Counted from the stretch's first letter, positions 1-6,751 are shown. The stretch: 6,751 nucleotides of DNA from Planctomycetaceae bacterium (GCA_027080405.1 JALWSL010000283.1:1-6751); one strand, 5' to 3'. Notes: generated from the letters alone by a model not told the origin. Program-made: numbers and translations.

Positions 1-828
1 GTCATTGGACTGGGAGGCTTCGCCAGCTATCCAATTATTCGCGAGGCAGCCAGGGCCAAAATACCGATTCTCCTGCTCGAACAAAATGTCATCCCGGGCC
101 GATCCACCAGCTATCTGTCTAAATGGGCAGACTGCGTTTGTGTAACGTATGAGCAAACAAGGAAATATCTATCGAAACATCCAGATATCAGAACAACCGG
201 CAATCCGTTGCGTGATGATATTATTCAGGTTTCAAAGGATAACCAAAATAATCGAACACATTCATCGCCCGTACTATTGATTCAGGGAGGAAGCCAGGGC
301 TCAACAGTAATTAATCGGGCAGTGATGAATTACTTGAACCGGTACAGAGAGACACTAAAAGGATGGGAAATAAGACATCAAACAGGAAATAGCAGTGATA
401 AAATCATTGATGAACTGAGAACTCAATACGAAAGAGCCGAGATCAAAGCAGATGTTCGCCCCTACTTCAGTTCTGCAACCGCCCTGTACCGATCGGCATC
501 GCTCGTTGTTTGCCGGGCCGGCGGAACAACCCTGTCTGAACTGCGTTTCCTCCATCTTCCCGCTCTGATCGTGCCAATCGCCAACTCGATCAGAAACCAC
601 CAAATCAAGAACGCGATAGAACACTTGAAACATCATGAGGGAGCAATTGTGCAAGAGGATTCCAGAGAATTCCAAAACAGATTCAATCTGGAATTACAGC
701 GCAGGCTGGAGGGTCACAAAACCCGAAACCAAGCCTCCAAAACATTCAATAAGGGATACCATGAGGATCCGGCAAGTCTCCTGGTTGTACAAGCGATCAA
801 GAAACTGATAGCTGGCCAGACAGGCTGA
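1..828 (+). CDS. murG: MurG, UDP-GlcNAc:undecaprenyl-PP-MurNAc-pentapeptide GlcNAc transferase (C-terminal part)
   Basis: Partial gene: the reading frame is open from base 1 and ends at TGA 826-828, giving 275 visible residues of a family usually about 350-370 long, so roughly the first quarter is missing. MurG adds GlcNAc to lipid I to make lipid II on the inner face of the cytoplasmic membrane. Visible family motifs in order are GLGGFASYP (from base 7), LLEQNVIPGR (from about base 76), TGNPLR (to base 213), the glycine-rich GGSQGS (286-303), VRPYF, and the UDP-GlcNAc-binding stretch CRAGGTTLSEL with its acidic residue near 538-540, followed by NHQIKNA in place of the usual DRQQYxNA. The AGGTT form differs from E. 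coli SGALT, but the order and spacing fit MurG (GT28 family). No murC or other cell-wall gene follows, so this may be the end of a cell-wall cluster. The identification is firm; the start lies outside the window. Confidence 0.93.
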   Translation, partial: VIGLGGFASYPIIREAARAKIPILLLEQNVIPGRSTSYLSKWADCVCVTYEQTRKYLSKHPDIRTTGNPLRDDIIQVSKDNQNNRTHSSPVLLIQGGSQGSTVINRAVMNYLNRYRETLKGWEIRHQTGNSSDKIIDELRTQYERAEIKADVRPYFSSATALYRSASLVVCRAGGTTLSELRFLHLPALIVPIANSIRNHQIKNAIEHLKHHEGAIVQEDSREFQNRFNLELQRRLEGHKTRNQASKTFNKGYHEDPASLLVVQAIKKLIAGQTG

Positions 829-1019
829 CACCCTTTTGTATACACAGTTACATTATGGCATCTATATTTCTTTCATTACATCTACTTTTTCGAAAGACTG
901 TCATTTTATCATTCATGTATTCTTGCAATTTTACCACCTGATACTATTCTGTGGGCGATCGTTATAGAACACAACAACTCTCTGTTCATGTTTTTAATTT
1001 AGATTGCAGGTGCATCAAA

Positions 1020-1403
1020 ATGGTTGAAAAAAAAATAGACGAACTGTCTGTCGCTGACGTTGAACAACTATTGAAAGAGAAACAGACAAAAATTGCGCGA
1101 TTGCAAAAGCGACGCGCGAAACTGGTGGCCGAAATCGAGAAGATTGACACTGAGATCGATGAGCTATCTGGAAAGAGTTCCGGTTCTCGTTTCAAGAACA
1201 AGTTTACCAATCTGGAAGCTGCCTGCCATGTGCTGGCCAGGCACAAAAAAGGATTGACGTTGGATGAATTGACGAACGCCATTCTGAAAACCGGCCACCG
1301 TTCGACCAGTAAAAACTTCAGAAATACGATCTATCAGGCGATCCATAATTCCAAAAAGATCAAAAAAGATGCAAAAACCAAACGCTATATGCTGAGCAGG
1401 TAA
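1020..1403 (+). CDS. Small protein with N-terminal coiled coil and C-terminal winged-helix-like (HARE-HTH-like) domain
   Basis: This encodes 127 residues with no recognised named gene. Residues about 8-50 form a highly charged heptad-like helix (LLKEKQTKIARLQKRRAKL and onward), a likely coiled coil for self-association. A Gly/Ser linker (51-56) leads to residues 62-127. Their pattern (LEAACHVLARHKKGLTLDEL, then the segment TGHRSTSKNFRNTIYQAI, ending KRYMLSR) resembles a winged helix of the HARE-HTH/RpoE-delta type: helix, turn, helix, then a basic wing. The ATG at 1020 is chosen because a GCAGGTG stretch (1006-1012) sits at a suitable distance. An in-frame GTG at 951 would add 23 residues that look non-coding. 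The gap to murG is 191 nt and AT-rich. An extended -10-like TGATACTAT (939-947) may be a promoter but lacks a good -35. A DNA-binding or nucleoid-associated role is inferred from fold and basic charge only. Confidence 0.8.
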   Translation: MVEKKIDELSVADVEQLLKEKQTKIARLQKRRAKLVAEIEKIDTEIDELSGKSSGSRFKNKFTNLEAACHVLARHKKGLTLDELTNAILKTGHRSTSKNFRNTIYQAIHNSKKIKKDAKTKRYMLSR

Positions 1404-1685
1404 CATCGTTGCGACAAGAAGCAGCGACCGCGGCATTTACCTTCCTTTACAACCGCTTGAAGGAAACTGTTTCTGGAGAGAGAAGTGCTTTTCCGTTCCC
1501 ATAATAACTGGAAATCATGTTGAGCATTCTCACTTATGAATGTCCAAAATCCAGCCTGTTACCGTTGGTGGCCTGAAACGCTTGCAATACGGGGCGAACT
1601 GTCTTGGAGTTTGCCCCGTTCATTTTGTGAATTGGATTGGGCCCGTGAAAGCGGGGTGTTCAACCTCGGTCTGCATGCCTGTCTG
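1404..1685. other. Convergent intergenic gap between the winged-helix gene and hflX
   Basis: This 282-nt gap lies between two gene 3' ends. I see no protein with family-like sequence in it. Open frames exist on both strands, including one on the plus strand from about 1536 that runs into hflX, but they show no domain pattern. The only clear structure is the hairpin at 1589-1619. A weak 6-bp inverted repeat (TTCCTT near 1443 and AAGGAA near 1461) has a long loop and no T-run. Confidence 0.6.
1589..1619 (+). terminator. Strong hairpin between convergent genes, possible terminator
   Basis: ACGGGGCGAACT (1589-1600) pairs with AGTTTGCCCCGT (1608-1619) as a 12-bp stem with one G-U wobble and a 7-nt loop. 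On the plus strand it is followed by TTCATTTTG, a modest T-rich tail; on the minus strand the tail is poorer. It lies 185 nt past the winged-helix gene and 66 nt past the hflX stop. It may end transcription from either side, but the weak tail keeps this tentative. Confidence 0.5.
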
Positions 1686-3173
1686 CTAGTTCTGGGCGGA
1701 AATCTGAGAGTGTTGAATTGCAGAATTTTCGGTGACTGGCGATACCGCGATATCGTACTGTTGTTCCAGTCTTCGAAGCATGTTGGGGGAAAGCCTGCAC
1801 CGATAAATGGCGCGATTGTCGTCTTCATAAGTTGTTCGTTCAACCTGAACTGAACGGGCAAGGAGTGAAGATAATTTTCCATCGCCCACATCAGCCGTAA
1901 TGTCTACCCATTGGTACGACTGACTAAGCTGTTCGATGACGGCTCTCTGTAACTCTTTTATTCCTTTTCCCGTTACAGCCGAGACACTGACTGATTCCCG
2001 GTATCTGTTGCGCAGGATATCGTACCAGGTCCTTTCTTCGGCCTGTTCCGAACTGTGTACCAGATCAGATCCCCTCCCTGATGACTCACCAGGCTCGACA
2101 CTCCCATTATCCCGCTCCTGGGGTTCTGGCCTGCTCGAAGAAAGATCGGGGAGACGATCGATCTTATTGAGAACGAGTAATGTCTGTTTCTCTCCAGCTC
2201 CAATTTCGTTCAACACTTTTTCAACAGTCTCGATGTGCTGCATTGCTTCGGGGCTTCCGGCATCAACCACGTGTAGCAACAAATCAGCCTGCAGCGCTTC
2301 TTCCAATGTTGATTTGAATGAGGCAACCAGGTGGTGCGGCAGATCACGCACAAAACCAACGGTATCACTCAGAAGAATTTGACCGCCATTCGGTATGGAC
2401 CAGGTGCGGGTCTTGGTGTCCAGCGTGGCAAAAAGTTGATCGGCAATCAACACATCTTCCCCGGTCAGTGCCTTCATCAAGGTGCTTTTCCCGGCATTGG
2501 TATAACCAACCAGCGAGACGGTAAACCGATCGTGTCTGGCAGAGACAAGGCGCTCGCGTCTTCTTTCAACCGTCGCAAGTTTCCGCCTCAATTCGGAGAC
2601 CCGCTTATCGAGCAACCGCTTGTCAAGCTCAAGCTGCTTTTCACCTGGCCCCCGTCCACTGCCAATCCCTCCTTCGATCCGTTCCAGATGTGTCCACATC
2701 CTTTTTAACCGTGGGCGCATGTAGAGAAGCTGAGCCAATTCCACCTGCAACTTTGATTCGTAAGTTCTCGCATGAGTGGCAAAAATATCAAGAATGACTT
2801 CACTACGATCAACCACAATCGCCTTGATGATGCGTTCGATGTTTCTGCCTTGCGAGGGGGAAAGGTTGTTATCGAAAATGGCCAGCTCAGCATCTGTTGC
2901 CAACATCAACTGTTTCAGCTCCTCAATTTTCCCCTTTCCCAAATAGGTGGCAGGGTCCGGTTTATCACGGGCCTGGATGAGACTTCCCACGATCGTGCAG
3001 CCAGCCGTTTCAGCCAGACCAGCCAGTTCATCCAGGGCGATCGCGCGATTCGTTCCCTCTCCAGGAGAGACCATTCCCACAAGCACGGCCCGTTTGGCCT
3101 CAACCTTTAAAGTTTCTCGCAATGGTTGATTCAATAATGACGTCCTATCAGGTGTGTTCGGTTTCAACGTCAA
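1686..3173 (-). CDS. hflX: GTPase HflX (ribosome-associated, ribosome-splitting)
   Basis: This encodes 495 residues; HflX proteins are usually about 400-450. HflX binds the 50S subunit and, in characterised bacteria, splits stalled or hibernating ribosomes after stress using GTP. The N-terminal HflX domain shows TYLGKGK (76-82), DNNLSPSQGRNIE (101-113) and the glycine-rich GGIGSGRGPGEKQLELDKR (168-186), followed by a basic coiled-coil linker. The GTPase domain shows G1 GYTNAGKS (223-230), G2 FATLD (248-252), G3 DTVG (270-273), G4 NKID (336-339) and G5 SAV (398-400). Between G4 and G5 lies a polar Ser/Glu/Pro-rich insertion (about 341-385). The chosen start is TTG (3171-3173), with GAGGGA at 3186-3191 as a rather distant ribosome-binding site. 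The first in-frame ATG (codon 34) would remove part of the N-terminal domain, and other TTG codons at 3, 14 and 18 are alternatives. The gene appears to stand alone. Identity is very secure; the start is not. Confidence 0.96.
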   Translation of the reverse strand: MTLKPNTPDRTSLLNQPLRETLKVEAKRAVLVGMVSPGEGTNRAIALDELAGLAETAGCTIVGSLIQARDKPDPATYLGKGKIEELKQLMLATDAELAIFDNNLSPSQGRNIERIIKAIVVDRSEVILDIFATHARTYESKLQVELAQLLYMRPRLKRMWTHLERIEGGIGSGRGPGEKQLELDKRLLDKRVSELRRKLATVERRRERLVSARHDRFTVSLVGYTNAGKSTLMKALTGEDVLIADQLFATLDTKTRTWSIPNGGQILLSDTVGFVRDLPHHLVASFKSTLEEALQADLLLHVVDAGSPEAMQHIETVEKVLNEIGAGEKQTLLVLNKIDRLPDLSSSRPEPQERDNGSVEPGESSGRGSDLVHSSEQAEERTWYDILRNRYRESVSVSAVTGKGIKELQRAVIEQLSQSYQWVDITADVGDGKLSSLLARSVQVERTTYEDDNRAIYRCRLSPNMLRRLEQQYDIAVSPVTENSAIQHSQISAQN

Positions 3174-3643
3174 AAGCCGCGGAGATCCCTCGGGTGTATC
3201 TATTGTTGCAGGACCACATGACGTTACGATGTTATTGTATGAATTTGGATTCAGCGAGCAATCCCCAGAAGATGTGGTTCAGTCAGTTCGCTGGATTCGG
3301 AAGCAGCCGACCAGCCCGGCCATTTGCGAATCGGACGCAACATTCAACAACGGCGCTCAATTGCCCAACGGCCAAATGTGTTCACTTGTCCTCTTTCGTG
3401 TTCTGGCAGATGACAAGCAATCTTACCGTGAATAGCAAGAGAACCTCAATTCGCCCTTGAAGGATTTAGCCGGACAGACTACACAATCCCCATCGCGACA
3501 ACTTCCTACCTGACCGGTTCAATACCGAGTCGGAGCAGCGAAAAGTATCCACATGAACACTTATTCGTAACGAGTCAAACATAGAGGCAGGTAATAATCA
3601 ATAACATCCCGCCCAATCATCTCCAAGGAAAGCAGAAGACATA
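3174..3643. other. Divergent intergenic region between hflX and the sulfite reductase gene
   Basis: This 470-nt gap must hold the 5' control regions of both flanking genes. No gene with recognisable family features is present; two plus-strand frames (3122-3460 and 3154-3435) overlap the hflX start and look non-coding. The hflX frame stays open upstream only to a TGA at 3279-3281 and contains no ATG or GTG. A bulged hairpin lies at 3290-3315. For the rightward gene the best promoter guess is TTGAAG (3457-3462) with TACACA 17 nt later, which is weak. I do not recognise a riboswitch. Confidence 0.55.
3234..3261 (-). promoter_or_regulatory. Possible promoter for hflX
   Basis: On the minus strand TACAAT (3234-3239) matches the -10 consensus at 5 of 6 positions. 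A poor -35, TTGCTC (3256-3261), lies 16 nt upstream. The -10 box is about 60 nt before the proposed TTG start. The weak -35 makes this tentative. Confidence 0.3.
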
Positions 3644-5371
3644 ATGACAGACGATGCGGTCAAAAAAAGCCCCAAACTCAGCAAAATGGAAACAATTAAA
3701 GCCGAGAGTCGGCAATTAAGAGGGACAATCGCGGAGGAGCTAACCAACCCTGAACCAAATTTTAGCGGCGATGCGGCTCAACTGTTGAAGTTTCACGGGA
3801 CTTATCAGCAGGATGATCGGGAAAAACGGAATCTCAAAGATGAGCAGGGGAATCGGCTTGGCAAAGCATACAGTTGCATGATCAGAATTTGCACTCCCGG
3901 CGGTAAATTGACGGCGGAACAGTTTCTCGGACAGTTGGACTTATGCGATACTCTGGGAGAAGGCACACTCCGGTTGACATCCCGTCAGGCGAGCCAATTA
4001 CACGGAGTGTTGAAAAAAAACCTGCGGGAGACGATCCACAAAATCAATCAATTACAACTCGACACCTACGCTGCGTGTGGAGATGTCAACCGGAATGTGA
4101 TGTGCAATCCCGCACCTTACAAGAACAACCGGATTCTTGAGCAGATGCAGGCAACAACTGACGCTCTGGCTGCCCATTTGAAACCGAAATCGACCAGCTA
4201 TTTCGAACTGTGGGTCAGTGACGAGGAAGGGAATCGGGAAAATATAACCGATTTTCAACCTGTGGAAGAACCGATTTACGGCAAGACCTATCTGCCCCGC
4301 AAATTCAAGTTTGGAATATCGCTACCGGAAGACAACCATGTCGATATCATGGCACAGGACACGGGGCTGCTTGCGATTGTCGAAGATGGTTCGGTTGTGG
4401 GCTATAATTTTTATGTCGGTGGTGGGATGGGTCGAACACCATCGGCGAAAAAGACGTTCCCGGCTATCGGCAAATTGATGGCGTTTGTTCCCTACGATGA
4501 AGTTTGTGACGTCGCTGAAGCGGTTGTCAAAGTGCAACGGGACTATGGAAACCGGGAAGATCGAAAAGTTGCCCGTTTGAAATATCTGATCGCGAATTGG
4601 GGAATCGAAAAATTCCGCAAGAAGGTGGAAGAGTATTACGGTTCACCACTGGAGGACGCCCGGGAAGCGGAGATCACCGGTGTCGACGATTACATGGGCT
4701 GGCGGGAACAGGGGGACGGCAAACTGTTTGTCGGAATTCAGATTGAAAGTGGTCGAATCAAGGATGAAGGAGAACTGCGGATTAAAACCGGTCTGCGGAG
4801 GGTACTCGAAAAATTCAAAATGCCCGTTCGACTGACCGCATTGCAATCGATGATTTTATGTGATATCGATCCATCCGATAAAAACGAGATTTCACAAATA
4901 CTGCAGGAACACGGCATCCGACCTGCGGAAGACTATTCCCCTTCCCGACGATTTGCCATCTCCTGCCCTGCCCTGCCGATGTGTGGTCTTTCCGTGACTG
5001 AATCGGAACGTGTCATGCCACAATTTATGGATCGTTTCGATGCAGAACTGGAAAAACAGGGCCTTCAGAAAGACGTTATCAGTGTCCACATGACCGGCTG
5101 TCCGAACGGATGTGCCCGCCCATACACACCAGATATCGGTCTGGTTGGCCGTTCTGTCGGTAAATATACGATCTTTCTGGGGGGCAACACACGAGGCACC
5201 CGTCTCGGTTTCATTTTCCAGGATCAGGTTCCGCTGGAGGAAATCGTCCCCAGGCTTTCTCCGGTTCTCAGTTATTATAAACAGCAGCGGGAACCGAATG
5301 AAACATTCGGCGATTTCTGTGCCCGTATCGGTGAGCAGTCGCTGATTGAAAAGTTTACGGAAACGGCCTGA
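3644..5371 (+). CDS. cysI: Assimilatory sulfite reductase hemoprotein (siroheme/4Fe-4S, CysI/Sir family)
   Basis: This encodes 575 residues, the usual length for the CysI/Sir hemoprotein, which reduces sulfite to sulfide by six electrons for cysteine synthesis in the cytoplasm. The N-terminus carries ESRQLRGTIAEEL and KFHGTYQQDDRE, as in E. coli CysI. The 4Fe-4S/siroheme cysteines are C441 and C447 (CPALPMC) and C486 and C490 (TGCPNGC), with the same inter-pair spacing as E. coli CysI. The anion and siroheme-binding basic residues correspond to R81, R150 (DVNRNV), K220 and K222 (YLPRKFK). GRTPSAKKT and LGGNTRGTR are further family segments. The ATG at 3644 is preceded by AAGGAAAG (3625-3632), slightly far, with a closer AGAAGA; M15 is an alternative start. 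No cysJ flavoprotein gene is adjacent, and the GCARPY sequence after the second cysteine pair is the form I recall from ferredoxin-type enzymes, so the electron donor could be ferredoxin rather than NADPH. A nitrite reductase is less likely given the CysI-like N-terminus. Confidence 0.94.
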   Translation: MTDDAVKKSPKLSKMETIKAESRQLRGTIAEELTNPEPNFSGDAAQLLKFHGTYQQDDREKRNLKDEQGNRLGKAYSCMIRICTPGGKLTAEQFLGQLDLCDTLGEGTLRLTSRQASQLHGVLKKNLRETIHKINQLQLDTYAACGDVNRNVMCNPAPYKNNRILEQMQATTDALAAHLKPKSTSYFELWVSDEEGNRENITDFQPVEEPIYGKTYLPRKFKFGISLPEDNHVDIMAQDTGLLAIVEDGSVVGYNFYVGGGMGRTPSAKKTFPAIGKLMAFVPYDEVCDVAEAVVKVQRDYGNREDRKVARLKYLIANWGIEKFRKKVEEYYGSPLEDAREAEITGVDDYMGWREQGDGKLFVGIQIESGRIKDEGELRIKTGLRRVLEKFKMPVRLTALQSMILCDIDPSDKNEISQILQEHGIRPAEDYSPSRRFAISCPALPMCGLSVTESERVMPQFMDRFDAELEKQGLQKDVISVHMTGCPNGCARPYTPDIGLVGRSVGKYTIFLGGNTRGTRLGFIFQDQVPLEEIVPRLSPVLSYYKQQREPNETFGDFCARIGEQSLIEKFTETA

Positions 5372-5390
5372 CCGATTTCTGGGACGGACG

Positions 5391-5426
5391 AAAAAATATC
5401 GGCGGAATACCGGCGGGTGTTCCGCC
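5391..5426 (-). terminator. Intrinsic terminator of the exbB-type gene
   Basis: GGCGGAATACC (5401-5411) and GGTGTTCCGCC (5416-5426) form an 11-bp stem with one G-U wobble and a 4-nt loop. Read on the minus strand the stem is followed by GATATTTTTT (5400-5391), a typical U-tract. It begins 44 nt past the stop of the leftward proton-channel gene. On the plus strand no T-run follows, so it is a poorer terminator for the sulfite reductase gene, although the hairpin sits only 29 nt past that stop. Confidence 0.82.
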
Positions 5427-5470
5427 CATCAGGAAACAGTTTTCACGGTTCCATTGGCGGGGCAACAGGC

Positions 5471-6340
5471 TCAAGCCCGTTGTTTGCTGCCAGCCTGAGC
5501 ACGAGTGCGATCGTGTAGAGCTTCGGCAGAGATAGAGTAGACCACCTCCTGAGCGAGCTTATCCATCTCCATCACGAGTGTATCGACTCGCCCGGAAAGG
5601 TACATGTACACAATCAGCGAGGGGATCGCAATCACCAGGCCAGCAGCAGTGGTGAGCAAAGCCAACGCGATCCCGGCTGCCAATTCCTCCGGTTTACCCA
5701 TCGCCTGTGAACCGGCGATGCCATTGAACGCTTCAATCATTCCCCAAACAGTTCCCAGCAGACCGAGTAGCGGGCTGACCGTTGCCACACCGTTGACGAC
5801 TCGCAAATGTTTTCGCAGTTCACTCACCTGTCGTTCACCACCATCAATGATTGCCTGCTCGACCTCAACCGAGGGCTTCCCCCATTTACGGACACCGTGA
5901 GCAAAAATCTGGGCGACCGGGCTGCCGTTATCTTCGCATAATTGAATGGCCTCCTCGGGGTCAATCGTTCCCTCCCGCAGGTGATGCAAAAAGCGCTCAA
6001 CAAATGGTTTGGGAATCACCCGGGCACGTCTTAAAACGACAAGCCGTTCGGTACTGAACCAGATGGCGATAAATGTCGCAATACCAAATGGGATTCCCCA
6101 CCATTTCAATGCCGCGATCGCTTCGGTCGGTGTGGTAGGAATCACGCTTCTTTTAGTCCTGCGAGATCCTGTTTCCGCCACTTCGCCGGTGGTGCTTGCT
6201 TCCGAAGCCGGACTGTCAACGGCCTGCTTCACAGGAACAGGCTGAGCATTTCCCGGCTGAGCCATAAGCCGACTGGAAACAAACAACCCCAGGGAGGCAG
6301 TCACAATCAACACCAGAATTAAACAATATCGATGAGTCAT
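5471..6340 (-). CDS. MotA/TolQ/ExbB-family proton channel protein with N-terminal signal-like segment
   Basis: This encodes 289 residues. The family forms inner-membrane pentameric channels that, with an ExbD/TolR partner, use the proton gradient to drive work at the outer membrane or envelope. Residues 5-21 form a hydrophobic segment after H3/R4, with a possible signal-peptidase site after A27 (RLMA); a polar Pro/Ser/Thr-rich linker (28-70) follows. The family core has TM1 about 78-96, a cytoplasmic helical region (105-182), TM2 about 183-205 with the signature [20 protein letters not shown], and TM3 about 222-248 with [20 protein letters not shown]. The ATG at 6338-6340 is the natural start because it precedes the signal-like segment; the ribosome-binding site is weak (GGATG). 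It has its own candidate promoter and a terminator directly downstream, with no exbD beside it. The upstream TPR gene on the same strand may be functionally linked. ExbB versus TolQ cannot be decided here. Confidence 0.92.
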   Translation of the reverse strand: MTHRYCLILVLIVTASLGLFVSSRLMAQPGNAQPVPVKQAVDSPASEASTTGEVAETGSRRTKRSVIPTTPTEAIAALKWWGIPFGIATFIAIWFSTERLVVLRRARVIPKPFVERFLHHLREGTIDPEEAIQLCEDNGSPVAQIFAHGVRKWGKPSVEVEQAIIDGGERQVSELRKHLRVVNGVATVSPLLGLLGTVWGMIEAFNGIAGSQAMGKPEELAAGIALALLTTAAGLVIAIPSLIVYMYLSGRVDTLVMEMDKLAQEVVYSISAEALHDRTRAQAGSKQRA

Positions 6341-6423
6341 TCGTTAAACATCCAGAAGGGGCTTGGAGCCATGCGTGCAATAATCCAGAATAAAGGCTTC
6401 TAAAAGCTGGCCCAGCAGGAAGT

Positions 6424-6452
6424 GTTATAGCCGTTTGAGACAGCTGACTCAA
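6424..6452 (-). promoter_or_regulatory. Sigma-70-type promoter candidate for the exbB-type gene
   Basis: On the minus strand TTGAGT (6447-6452, 4 of 6 to the -35 consensus) and TATAAC (6424-6429, 5 of 6 to the -10 consensus) are separated by exactly 17 nt. Transcription would begin near 6417 and leave a leader of about 77 nt before the ATG at 6340. This suggests the channel gene can be transcribed separately from the TPR gene upstream. It is judged by consensus only. Confidence 0.5.
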
Positions 6453-6527
6453 TTGAACTTCCTTTTCCTGGCGGTCTCCGCAGCGGCCACTTCCTCCTAT
6501 CTTGCCCTGATTGCCTCTCCGCCCTGT

Positions 6528-6751
6528 CTACTTGCCCGTATTGCCCGGATCAATGGATTTGAGTTGTTCGAGACGCTCTTTTGCCTTGCCTGCAAACTTA
6601 CTGTTCGGAAACAGACGGACCAACTCTTTGTAGCTTTTAATGGCCTGTTCCACATTTTTGAGAACTTCGTCGCATTGACCGGCCTGATACATCGCTGCCG
6701 ATTGTAAATCGGGATATCCGGGAAACAGCACAGCCATGCGGATATATTCCT
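6528..6751 (-). CDS. TPR-repeat protein, C-terminal end (partial)
   Basis: The frame is open from the right window edge and ends at TAG 6528-6530, giving about 74 visible C-terminal residues; the start is outside. An ATG at 6735-6737 lies within the reading frame, but the TPR-like pattern already begins before it ([15 protein letters not shown]), so it is not taken as the start. The segment [16 protein letters not shown] followed by [18 protein letters not shown] has the small and aromatic residue spacing of a tetratricopeptide repeat ending in the usual Pro, and a final helix [11 protein letters not shown] follows. TPRs mediate protein contacts. Its place just upstream of an ExbB/TolQ-type gene recalls the periplasmic TPR proteins (CpoB/YbgF) of Tol systems, but that link is inference because the N-terminus is not visible. 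The 187-nt gap to the next gene weighs against tight coupling. Confidence 0.8.
   Translation of the reverse strand, partial: EYIRMAVLFPGYPDLQSAAMYQAGQCDEVLKNVEQAIKSYKELVRLFPNSKFAGKAKERLEQLKSIDPGNTGK

Noticed and set aside
923..947. TTGCAA (923-928) and TACTAT (942-947) as a promoter pair
   Set aside because: The spacer is only 13 nt, too short for a sigma-70-type promoter; only the extended -10 is worth a mention.
951..1019. GTG at 951 as the start of the winged-helix protein, adding 23 residues
   Set aside because: The extra residues show no family-like pattern, and the ATG at 1020 has a plausible ribosome-binding site and starts right before the coiled coil.
1536..1853. Plus-strand 105-codon frame in the convergent gap
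   Set aside because: It runs antisense into the hflX C-terminus, contains the 1589-1619 hairpin and shows no protein family pattern.
3122..3460. Plus-strand open frames of 93 and 112 codons (3154-3435 and 3122-3460) as small genes
   Set aside because: They overlap the hflX 5' end, have no recognisable domain and no good ribosome-binding site; they occupy what should be a control region.
6216..6452. Minus-strand 78-codon frame starting at TTG upstream of the exbB-type gene
   Set aside because: It overlaps the secure start of the channel gene in another frame, and its TTG coincides with the -35 box of the promoter candidate.
6488..6498. Strong AGGAGG on the minus strand (6493-6498) as the ribosome-binding site of a small gene
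   Set aside because: The only nearby start (GTG at 6488-6490) is 2 nt away and opens a frame of about 13 codons ending in TGA.

Overview
This 6.75-kb window looks like chromosomal DNA from a Gram-negative-type bacterium, most likely a planctomycete. That assignment is an inference from four things: the small coiled-coil plus winged-helix protein (a type I associate with planctomycetes), the ExbB-family protein with an added signal-peptide-like N-terminus, a MurG with divergent active-site motifs, and a moderate G+C content judged by eye. No mobile element, CRISPR array, rRNA or tRNA was recognised.

Layout, left to right. Positions 1-828 (+) hold the C-terminal three quarters of murG (peptidoglycan lipid II synthesis), cut by the window edge. 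After an AT-rich gap, 1020-1403 (+) encodes a 127-residue protein with a coiled coil and a putative winged-helix DNA-binding domain. A convergent gap with a strong hairpin separates it from hflX (1686-3173, -), a ribosome-associated GTPase that appears to start at UUG. A 470-nt divergent gap leads to a sulfite reductase hemoprotein gene, cysI/sir type (3644-5371, +). It converges on an ExbB/TolQ/MotA-type proton-channel gene (5471-6340, -), with a good intrinsic terminator for the minus strand between them. Upstream of exbB is its candidate sigma-70-type promoter, and then the C-terminal end of a TPR protein gene (6528 to the window end, -).

The genes do not form one pathway. They are mostly single transcription units: peptidoglycan synthesis, a possible regulator, ribosome rescue, sulfur assimilation, and a TPR/ExbB pair that could belong to an envelope energy-transduction (Tol/Exb-like) module. 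No clearly new system is visible. The points most worth a second look are the coiled-coil/winged-helix protein, the orphan exbB without an adjacent exbD, and the UUG start and acidic insertion of HflX.
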